Assembly: GCA_934047225.1 (NCBI GenBank)
Contig: OW203992.1
Coordinates: 20,387,501 to 20,451,500, forward strand
DNA: 64,000 nt
Source of the DNA: Ypsolopha sequella
Taxonomy: Eukaryota; Arthropoda; Insecta; Lepidoptera; Ypsolophidae
Direction of reading: 5' to 3'
Below are positions 45,586-57,500 of this stretch, piece by piece. Positions within the stretch are counted from its first letter, which is position 1; each line of letters begins with the position of its first letter. A model generated the notes under the pieces. The model worked only from the letters and a program-made list of their open reading frames with translations. It had not been told where the DNA came from and searched no databases. Position numbers and translations under genes: made by a program.

Positions 45586-48500
45586 CTTTCCATCTGAGAT
45601 TCATGAGATCATTTTCAGTCAGATCAGTGTTCCCGTAATTAAGCACACTGAACTTTTTAAATGTCAGAACAATATAAGCGAACCAAATAATGATGCAAAT
45701 TATAAACAAGTTGCATAGATGACGAGTTCTCTCATGTGACCGTAAGACAAAGTAGATGTGGTCTATTACATAGGCTATGAGAAGAATCTTGAATATGTAA
45801 GCAGGTAGGTAATGGTGTAGGAACAAAGTGCGGTCCATAAAGAAATACGGAAGGTAATGGACCCAATAACCTAAGAATAATACAGATCCAGCGTCGTAGA
45901 ACACTTTAGAAACTTGCGGCGGCAGATCGTTGATGCCTCTTCGTTGTCGAAGCGCGTAGAAGATCATCATGGTTCCGTACAAGAATACTGATATCGTGCC
46001 GGTGTACCATGTCACCAGGTTACCGATGAGATGCACTTGGGCCTGCAATAAGAGTAACAGGTTATCAAACATAAATTAATATAGCTATTCAAACCTGAAC
46101 TATATTATAGCATGTTCACCCAATTTATTAATTTTAACTAATGATTTTTATGTATCTATTTTTTTGTTTCTAATTTATAATTTAATGTTTAGCATATTTT
46201 CAATGTTTTTATATTATATAGTTATGGAAGGACCTAGTCTCCATGTCACCAGGGAATCTATTTGTTGGTGTCGATAAATATATTTTTCATTTTTCATTTA
46301 AAAGAAGCTCGGTACGTTGTATACAATGGATGGGTTCCATGAGTGACGATGCCAGTCTGCTTGAAAACCACATAATTTTTTCGTTCAGAGACCCTGAAAA
46401 TATGTTGTGATTAAAAATTTAAAACAGCAATAGTTTCGATCTTTTCTATCTCCGGGTATTATAATATCATCATATCATTTATTTCGTCAGACAACTATTT
46501 TGTTAGAAGCAATATACTTATTCTATATTAGTACTTAATAACTAGGAGCGATCTTGTCCGATCAACCAGTTTAAGCATAAACGGGTTGTCGAATCGGTCG
46601 GGTATAACTTGTAGGAGGGTGTTGGGGCTGCCGCGGAGTCTGTGCAGCAAGGAGGCAGACTTTTTTCGCCAGATGGCGTCAAAACCGTCGGTTCGTGTCA
46701 CAGCAAACATCGCCGACGCACTACAAAAACGCGGCAGCAGCAACACAGCCCTAAAAGCGTTATTATATTGGATATAAGATTATATTTTTTATTAGAATTA
46801 TAAGAATAGCTATATAAAATAATGAATAAACTAGCGGACTTCCCGCACTGTTGCTGGCGTGGATCTATCCCTCAACCACGAGGAATAAAAAAAAAACGCT
46901 TTTTAGCGGATGTCTATTAACATCATTCAAGGAAGCTACAGTCCTTCACAATTTTCATGTACCTAGGTCTGGGCGTTGATAGATCAGTCAGTCAGGGTAT
47001 TCTTTTATATGTATAAAATGGGGCAGATTAAACAAAAGCTTTTTTTTTAAAGCATTTGCAGTATGGCGGTTATTTTATCAACACTCCTTGATTGACTCAA
47101 CACTCCCAAAAACATTGGTTAACATATTATTATACCCTATATGTTAACCAATCACTACGATGACAATACAAAAAAACCGCATCCAAATTTGTTGGGTGGA
47201 TCTAGAGTTAAAACGGAACATACATATAGACGGAGAAAAATTGTAAAAATTTCAGTGTTGGCCTCAGTACAATACTAATAACTTTCGACATAATATTCAA
47301 TGTATAACTTTTTTAGATAATTTATTGCACGGAATAACATCCAATCAGTGTAATTAAACCCTTGATGATGGTGTAAAATCGAAACCGGTCGGGTTAAATA
47401 AGCTTATAAACTGTGAAAGAGTGCAAGTGTATTTATTCATCACGACTTTTTTACTAGATACTTTATTATTAGTATTAGATAGGCGAGGCCAGTATTTAAA
47501 TGCATGTTTGAGGGCTGTCATGGGAGAGCTGTAATTACTCACGTTAGAGGTAGGAGAGAGCCAGTAGGCGATGGACCTGGCGAGCAGCGGCCACTCGTGC
47601 GGCTCGCTGGCGAACATGTGTCCGGGAGGTGCGGGGGGCGCGTGCGACAACATCTTGTACTGCAGCTCCGAGAACTTCTCCCAGAAGGTGAGCTGCGTGA
47701 CACCCGTCGGGATCATCTCCGCGGAGACCAGCTCGCGCTCGCGTTCGCGACGGTCTTCCGCTGAATACAGTTCAGAAGGTACTTTTTAAGATACTACATA
47801 GTATTAGAAAAGAAACGGATATTCGGCTACTACTTATCTGGTATCTGGCCGGTCCGCCCTTACACTAGCTACTATACGTCCAGCCAGATATCGGAAATAA
47901 ATAAATTTCGGCTCAATCGACCCAGCCATTTTTGATTGATGCCATGGACGGACGACTGGTGGGCGGACTGAAGGATATCGAAGATTCCCTTTAAGGATAT
48001 CCTTTTTTTTGACGGAACACTTTAAACTCAATAAAATCAAAGAAACTTCACTTAAACAATTGGATTGCATTTTTGTAAGTACATAAATTGCTCGCAGTCC
48101 TAACAATGGAAAGATTTCAATGAACCTGCATATTAAAATCTGACCTGTTTTAAAACGACCCAAATAATTTTCCATTTTGATTTAAATTTACGTCACCAAC
48201 ATGAAATTACGGAACACGACTACGACAATTCCCTTGACTCGAAATTGTCGACATATTTCTCGAGTATTTCTCATACAAAAGACTATTGTCCATCGAAAGT
48301 TTATGGCAATCATCAGACCGTTTTCTGTTAGTCAGGTGAGTGCACCACGGACGCACGTACTGGCAGCACTCCCACACACACGTGTACCCAGTACGGTACG
48401 CGAACGGCCGCGGCTCCTCGCACCAGCAGCAGGTCACCTGCTACAGCTTCAAGGACGTCAACAACTGGTGGATAGTGAAGCGGCCGGACCAGCCCTCGCT

Positions 48501-51500
48501 CGCGGTCTCGCGCCCGCCGGACGCCATCAGGTACCGTGCGCTACGGAGACCGGACTTGATATAGCAAGCGGGCGCGTTGGGAAGCTCGGCTTTTTGGATC
48601 ACAATACCTTTAGTATAGCGATGCTCCTCGACGTTCCAGACGGTGTCTTGATGCGTGGTCGCCTTGTCCGCGACGACCTCGTGCTGGTGGAAGCCCCAGG
48701 CCGGCAGCTGACGTCCACTGAACCGGAGCGCCGATCCAGTGTCCACGTGGATTAGTCGCACCAGCGACCGGATGCTGTCCCAGGTCGCATCGTCTCGCTC
48801 GCGGTTTACTATCTCCACTCGCCACTCGTTCTGGGCTGGCATCGATACGTTGTAGTCGATGTAGCAGGATACTTCCTGGGTATTGACAAACAATCTGTCT
48901 TAAAGATCATGTAATAATCTGTCTTTTATATGTTATGTCAAAAGCGCAACTTAAATGTAGATGGTCCTATGGAAGAGCAGGTCTTCCTAACACAGATGTC
49001 CCTTTGAACATCTAATAGGAGGCCCTGGCCACTAAACATATGTATTCAAATCCTTTGTTGTGCAATAAATAATTTTCATTTTTCATTTAAAGATAAATCC
49101 AACGCTTCGTATACTCGAAACAGTTTGTAATGCACTCTAATAATAATCAGTCCTGAAGGTCGATTCTCTGTATTTGTTACAAAATTAAGAAATAATTATA
49201 ACGGCCAAAATACAACTTTTAGATAAGAGCAATGTATAACAATAGTTCACTATATGATAAAACATATTTTAAATGATATTATGGTAAATTATTATTACAT
49301 ACGGCTTGAACACTCACGTGTGATTGTTGTTGACTATATGCCAACCGTTTTACCGATACAATTTCGGCATTATCAAGGCGAGTGTCGTTCTTAGGTTATT
49401 TTGTCTGGCGCGGAGACTTTTACTTACAAGTAGACGGAGTGGCTATGGGTTCACCTATTGCACCTGTAGTAGCGAACATCTTTATGGAGTGGTTTGAGGA
49501 GAAAGCGCTGCAGAGTGCGCGTGATAAACCGAGATACTGGTGGCGGTACGTGTATGATGTTTTCGCGGTAGTCAATAAAAACAAGTTAGCTGGATTGACA
49601 GAACATTTGAATACCATCCATCCAAAAATTTCCTTTACGGTTGAGTGTGAGAGGGATGGCAGGTTAGCATTTCTGGATGTCTTAATCATTCGTGGACCCA
49701 ACGGTCGTTTGGCGCATACCGTTTACAGGAAGCCCACACACACGGATCATTACTTGAAAGCAGATTCTCATCACCACCCTTCTCACCTTGCGTCAGTGCC
49801 TCGTACTTTAATAAATCGAGCGTTGCGGTTATGTGACCCACAGTATGTGGATGCTGAATTGACCCACGTAAGACACGTACTGGAGGCCAATGGGTATAAT
49901 TGGAGACAGAGTAACCGGCTTGCGACTCCATCAACCCACCATCGTCCATCCGTTGTTGAGAGGGCTCCGATCTACTTGCCCTTTGTGAGAGGCGTAACTG
50001 ATAGGATTGGACACCTGCTTCGCCGGAAGTACAGTGTGAAGACTATCTTCCGAGCCCCCACCAAACTACGGAACTGGCTGAGATCCCCAAAGGACCGAGA
50101 CCCTCTCAACACACCTGGAGTTTATAAAGTCCCGTGCGATTGTGGAAAAAGCTACATAGGAGAAACCAAGCGCAACGTGTCCACAAGACTGACTGAACAT
50201 ATTCGATCCATGAAGAAACTGGACATTAACGGGTCAGCAGTAGCAGAACATGCACTAAGTTCGGATACGACCCACTTCATCCGTTTCGACAAGGCTACAG
50301 TATTAGTGAAGGAGAAATATACCATTCCTCGCAAAATACACGAAGCCATCGAGATAAGTCGTAATCCCAACTTCAACAGGGATCATGGTTGGCAGCTGGC
50401 TCCGTCTTGGAAACCGGTTCTCGATGGATCGAGCAACTTTAGGACAGTGCCCAGTGACAGTGACGATGTTGTGCGTTCGTTTTGTTTAAGAACCGCCCCT
50501 AATAACAAACAATCGGAACAATCAAAGGAATCAAGTGCATCCACCATCCCACCCCTATCGACGACGCAGCCAACGCTCAGCGCACGAGCAATGCGCGCAG
50601 CTCGCCGATCGGCGGCTGCCAGTGCCCGTTTGACAACGACGGTGAACGCCGCGTCGTCGTCCTAAGAACGACACTCGCCTTGATAATGCCGAAATTGTAT
50701 CGGTGAAACGGTTGGCATATAGTCAACAACAATCACACGTGAGTGTTCAAGCCGTATGTAATAATAATTTAGTATGTCAGCTCACGCGAGTTTTAATGAT
50801 ATTATGGTAGCTTCAAAATAATTAGATTTTCCATAAGTTATTTTAGAATTTTTTAATTGAATTGTTCTGATATTTTTGAAGCTACCATAATATAATTTTC
50901 AATGCATGTGCTCGTAAAGGCCCACTTTTTACGCATCAAAACCGAACAGAAAGTCGATTATTTTGCCCTAGGGCTTTATTATTATTGTTTTTTTAATTTG
51001 TTTGCAATGGTTGGCTAACCTGCTACCTTTCCTGTGTACCATAGATGTTATACTTTTTTTAACTGTTTAACGGCTCTGGATACAATCCTTTTGAGCCAAT
51101 CATAATTTAAAGTTCACACGATTATATTTGTTTTCATTTCCTCACACTATGCATTGAAAAACGTAGTATGATACACGGGCGTAAAAGCAATAAATTACTC
51201 GGTTACGTTTAAAACACTCGCTACGCTCGTGTTTTAAATAGACCTCGTGATTTATTCCTTTTGGCCCTTGTAGCATAAACTACTATTAAAACACGTTTAA
51301 CCATATAGTGAACTATTGTTATACATTGTTCTTATCTAAAAATTGCATTTTGGCCGTTATAATTAATCTAAATATTATTAGAGTGCATTACAAACTAGAA
51401 AAGATCAATCAGAAACAAACCCTGTCTGAAGCAACAATATTGTAGCGACGACAGCGCCATCTGTTTCTTCAGAACAAGGCGTGAAATCACATAACGCCCT

Positions 51501-54500
51501 CGTGAGCGTTCTATATGTGCAGTACAGACTAGTATATCAGGTAGAAGCAAGAATAACAGTAGACAAGTATGATGGAATAATTCACCGGTCTGGGTAGGAA
51601 CCTCGGTGGCGCAATTGGTAGCGCGCTTGTCTTGATAACATAACAAGAGGTCGCAGGTTCGAATCCCGGCCCGGGGAATTTTTTCAAATTCTTGTCTTTG
51701 GGTTTGTTTCTGATCGATCTTTTCTAGTTTGTAATGCACTCTAATAATATTTAGAGTACTCATAGCGATGGATTTCGCAAAAATAAACATAATGTTATAA
51801 TTATTCATCTTGTCAATAAAACACATTCTTGGTAACTGTTCCACTTTTATATCTATATTACACTAGCGACCGGTTTCGTTATAACGAAATTATAACGAAA
51901 CCGGTCGCTAGTGTAATATAGATATAAAAGTGGAACAGTTACCAAGAATGTGTTTTATTGACAAGATGTTTCAAATGTTCCATCAAGAACCAACAACGAC
52001 AAGTATCAATTTCTTATAATTATTCCTTAATATTTTGTAAAAAATACGAAGAATCGATAATTAAATACGTCTCTGTGGTAGAGTGGTACAAACGCGTCAA
52101 CTATTAATCCGGAGTATCTGATATAAATATGTTTTGAGGAAGGCATCTGTTTGTCTAGTATCGTAGTTAAGGCACAAAATAACCACTTACAGGAGGTTTA
52201 CTCCGCATAACTAGCGAAAACAGGCGCACGCACACATAGACGCGTACGTACGACGATCTCTGACGATGATACCAATATGAAATTCTGCCGAGATCATCAT
52301 ACGTACGCGTCTATGCATTGTGTGCGTCTGTTTTCGCTCCGTTGTCGAGTCGGCCTTCCGGTAGTATCTATTTTGTGGTTAAGGTATCGGTAGCGGCGTG
52401 TTCACCTGCGACTGTGGCGAGGAGGCGGCGGCGACGTCATGCGAGTTGAGAGCGCGGCTCGTGATGCCGTGCAGTAGCTGGACCACGTCACCGTGCCTAC
52501 ATACGTCATTCATGTTATTATTAATGCAAGCTATTGAATATGTACTTACAATTACTTAAAAATACGCCTCTGTGGCTGACTTCTGCGTGCTGCGGGCTTC
52601 TGTGGGCCCGAAGTAAGGCGATATGGCTCACCACCCAATATCACGTTTGGGACGTAATAGGCGTCGGTGAAAAACGGGTTTACCAAGTGTGGACTGTGAC
52701 TTGCATTTCACATCTTCACACTTGGGAACACCTCTGACACCCACTCGGGGATTCATGTCGTGAGGAATATGTTTCTTAGAAATCTTTGTCTATGCCGAGA
52801 TCAAATAAATGAGTACCTCATAAGGTGGTAAAACGGTACAAAACACAAAATCTTGATATTGTTTTCCTTATTTTTAAAAGAAACGTGCGCCTGCAAAATC
52901 AGCTATGTGATTTAAAATTTTATGCAGTTTTAATTTGTATCGTAATGAAAATAGTTTTTAAAATTGCATAAAATTTTAAATCACATACTCAGAATTACAT
53001 CAATGATCACATAGCTGATTTTGCAGGTGCAGCGACAGTATGCTATGAATGCGTTTTAAAGCGATTCGCGGAAATGGCTAGAATAGTAATAATTAGGTTT
53101 TTGCAGTAATTTTTAGAGTTCTGTAGTACCTAAAAGGTACAAAGGAAACCTTTATGGTGAGACTCCGTTGTCCGTCCGTCCCTCCGTCCGTATGTCACAG
53201 CCTCATAACTTTAGCACCGTTGAAATTTGGCACAAAAATAGCAATAACTTGCATATATGTCAAAAAAAGTTTCAAATTGTTAAAAATATTTCCAAAACAA
53301 AAGTGAAAAAAAAAAAAACTCTAAAAATACAATATGGGTATCAAATAATATTATATTAAAAGGCCGATTGCAAAAATATTATACTTTTACTATATATACT
53401 GGCACTGGTTTCGAGAAATCTTTAAAAAACCACAAAAATATGTATGTCCCCCCTTATCTCTGAAACTGGAGGACCGAAAAATATAAAAAAATTCGATTAT
53501 AGATCATAACTGGCCAATTACAAGAAAACCATAGCGATTTAAAAAAGTTGAGCACAAACAAGAAATATAAAAAAATAAGCAAAAAGAAAAATACTTTATA
53601 AAACTACAATATGGGTATCAAATTATAGGTATTAAAGAGCTGACTGTAAAAACATATAGTTTGAAATCCTCGAAAAACCACAAAAAAATGTATGTCCCCT
53701 TCGCTTATGATGGAACTGAAAAATATGATGGGACTGAAAAATATGAAAAAAATCATGGTAATACGTAAAGATTACAGGAAAAATAAAGCGGTTGAGAAAT
53801 TCACAAAAAAAGAAAATTACCAAATTTAATTTATCATCCACGTTACGGAACCCTAGGCACGCGAGTCTGACTCGCACTTGGCCGGTTTTTTACATTACAT
53901 TTTTAATTGCATGCAATTAACAAATTTAAGAGGATGTTTACCACAAAACAATTTTAATTGAATGCAATCATGTAAATACGTAAAATGACATAATTTTCTG
54001 GGAAAACCTAATTTTTACCAAGCAATTTGAGCAAATTGCTCAAATTGCTGTAATTGCTTTTGATTTCAAAGTAAGCAGAACAATATTAAAATGTGCGTTT
54101 TGTTCAGAAACAACGTCTTTTTAAAGCTAAAAAATTAAGGTATACCAAAAGCGACCGTTTATAGCAAGTTAAAATTCTAGCTCGTCGAAGATGTTGTCTT
54201 TGCAAATTAGTTAATAGTTCATTGCTATTTCTAGTCATTTAGTTGAGCAGATTTTCAATAATTATTCTAGCAAGATTTTTTTTTCCGAGGTGGCAGCACT
54301 TCCACATGTTATAACGCTTTAAAAAGCGTGTATTTGTGCATGAAGTTTGACAAAAGGACCACAACCTATCACATTGGGACATAAAATTTGTCAGTGAGAA
54401 AAGGAACATACAAACGAACGTGTGAAACATATAAACCCTTCTTTTTAGATCGGGGCCAGGGCCTTTAGCCCAAGTGCAAGGAGCGTGACGTACTTTTTAA

Positions 54501-57500
54501 TAGCAAAAACATCGTGTCACGCTCATCGCACTTGTGATTCAACTAAGTCGCATCGCGCGCGATTAAACACTGTCTCAGAAAGGGAATACGGAAAAACATT
54601 CGAGGACATCTCAGAGACCCCCCTTCGGGGATCTTTTTCCAGGTACACTTTAAGGGACTTGAATTGATATAGCAAGCGCCCGGGCGCTCGGACGCGTCGC
54701 GCGTTTACAAAATTGTATGAATTTCTAAGCACCGCGGCGGGCGCTTGTATTTTGTTTCATAGAGAGACAGCGTCCCGGTCGCGCGCCCGCTTGCTATATC
54801 AAGTCCGGTCTCCGTAGCGCACGGTACCTGATGGCGTCCGGCGGGCGCGAGACCGCGAGCGAGGGCTGGTCCGGCCGCTTCACTATCCACCAGTTGTTGA
54901 CGTCCTTGAAGCTGTAGCAGGTGACCTGCTGCTGGTGCGAAGAGCCACGCCCGTCCGCGTACCGCACCGGGTACACGTGTGTGTGGGAGTGCAGCCAGCA
55001 CGTGCGTCCGTGTGCGTGTCTGTTGAACTTTCTGTCATTAGCTCTATAACCCCTTTTAGACGTTGCTATATTAGCAACACTGGATGAGAAAGAAATGCTT
55101 AATCAGCATCGTCTAATGGCTTTCAGACTGGCGAACAGATAGTTAGGAACAGCGGCGAGCCGTGAGTTTGTGGGGCTCTGGGCTAATACTACGTACTTAG
55201 GAGCCTGCCTAATTAATTAACTAATTGCCATTTTGTCGAAAAAACTGTTTTCGATAACGGTATAGGAAAAAAAGAGGACAATAAAATATTTTATTTATTC
55301 AAGATAACTTAACTGTAAGACATTATTATTTTTAGGCTTATAGGTACTTAAATTTATCGACGATGGCTTGAGATAGCTGCACAAGTCTGAAGACCGTTTA
55401 GTTGTTTGTGTTATTTGTTAAAAATGCCCCGTTCCGTTCGATATGCGCACACGGTTGTCAGATTTAATTTTCTCTATGATTGTCAGCCTTATTATAAGAA
55501 TTAAAAAAATTTTTTTTTTTTTTATTCACAGTATTGGAGCCGGGGGCCCTTTATATCCACGGGGCCCTGGGCTGCAGTCCAAAAAGCCTTTAAGTAAGGG
55601 AAGCTGAGTGGCTTGATTCTGTGTAGCTAATTCTAACTAACCTCGAGACTCTACATTTATTACCTACCTACCATATGATCTATGTATCTACCTATGAATA
55701 CTTTTTACAGACTTCCGGAAAAGACACTGGTTGCATTATTTTTGGTCATATTATAAGCTTAATAATTTCTGAAGTTACAAGCGTAAAACTAATTACATTA
55801 CGTCAAAGCACTCAGGATAGAAGAGCTTGTATGACTTGATTGATGAATGTGGAAAAAGCGAATCTTATGTAGTATCTACCAAACCATCTGGGGGGCGGAC
55901 ATAAACATTATGTAGACATGAACAAATATTTACCTGAGCGTGATTTGCGAGCCATGTGCGACATGGAGCGGCTGGCCGCGGGTGATGCTAGCCAGGCCAC
56001 CTTGTAGCGACGCTTGGAAAGCGCTGGTCATCACGCTATCGTGAGGGCCGGCTTTAGGCAGCATCGCTATATGGGCATAGAACACGCCCACGTACACGAA
56101 AAACGGTACGATAGTAAGAACTGCGAGCCGCCACAGAGCTGCTGATGTGAGACGGAGGACGCTGCCAGCTTCGGCCCGGCCGATCCACTCCCAGACCTGT
56201 CGGCCCACCAGGAACAGGGCCAGGTAGTATGTGTACACACCTGAATATTTTACTCTGAAAAGTGGAAGTTTTAGAGTATAAGTGACAGACATGTACTTCT
56301 AACATGTACTTCTTCTATCTGTCTGTTTACTAACATGTACTTCTTCTATCTGTCTGTTTTCATGTGTACAGATCGCATAGTCTAGCTGGCCAGTCCTACG
56401 TTAGGGTCTCCACTCTCGGCTGTGCGATATAGTTTTTCGGAAGAAAAAAGAGAGAGCAGAGAGCCTAACTTCGGGCCGGCAAACTATACGAGTCATATAC
56501 AGGAGAGTTTTGGGAGTAGAATCTGGACCCCGAAAAAAAAAACTACACATTATGTACCTATATAAAAATTAATAACCCCCTGAACAGTTCGGAAGACTAG
56601 AGCAAGCAAAAAAATAATTTGAACTTACGAAAAACAGCAGCCAAGGGCCATTGCAGCAACACACAACCATGCAGCGGCTGTTGAACCCAATCTCTGCGTG
56701 CTGCGTATTGTGCAGTAAATACCAATCAGTCCAAACAGCAACTGGATAGATTCCAGAAGCATAAATCTAGATTGGGCTAGGAAACAATTTTCTGGAACAA
56801 ATTAAAACATTTATTTTAATGTAGATTCATACTACAACAACCAACAAATCCAGCAATACTAGCTATTAAAACTTTTTAGGGTTGTGATAAAACCTGCTTC
56901 TGGGTATTTAATGCTAATTATCATTAATTATGCTATTAATTATGTTAATTATATTTAATTATCATAAATTATCTTACCAAATAAAACCAGAAGTGCTGCT
57001 AAAATAGCAGTCCATCTTGAAACAGACATGGCCAGCATCAGTTGATAGGTGCCAGGAACCAGCAGGCTTCCTGCCACTGCTGGGATCAGCCTGAGAGCCC
57101 TCACAGGTACCACATCTGTGTATGGTGAGCCAATCTTGTCAAATGTGAAGTTTCCATCATATCCAGCTGCTTTGCCTGCCAGATACAGAAGTTGTTTGCC
57201 CAAGGGTGGGTGTGCATCAAAGAAGAAAACCCCTTTGGTGTACAAGGATACATAGCGGCCATAGTGCAATTCATCAAACCTGAAATTGGTTTAAGAAAAC
57301 TCATTCAATAATTGAAAAAATTTATACCCATAAAAATTTCATGTTCAAAAAAAACAACATATAAGTTCATATAATTCTTTTACATCACTTCTGTAGTTTA
57401 AAAGAATATAAATTTAAATTATCTAGTGATCAAAAAGTTCTGTTACTAAACTTATTTATTGAATCTTCTAAAATAATGTCTTAGCTTCAACGTCACGAAT

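Larger units (their letters stand above)
49122..51403. mobile_element. composite of nested inverted repeats around a Penelope-like element
   Basis: Outer arms (49122-49276 / about 51287-51403) share tgcactctaataat, ttataacggccaaaa and atgtataacaatagttcact inverted. Inner arms 49285-49395 and 50661-50771 are 111 bp each and differ at one base. Between them lies the ORF 49382-50665; between inner and outer right arms lies the dispersed repeat 50905-51290. Inverted LTR-like repeats are known for Penelope-like elements. The structure sits in a POMT1 intron on the opposite strand. A further copy of the inner terminal repeat is at about 62375-62535. Confidence 0.8.

Noticed and set aside
48201..48755. 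A 184-codon plus-strand frame
   Set aside because: It runs through the inverted exon copy in the wrong frame and then antisense through a real POMT1 exon.
51598..51674. A functional tRNA gene
   Set aside because: A and B boxes are present but the anticodon loop would be 12 nt and the T-stem mispairs; best seen as a SINE head.
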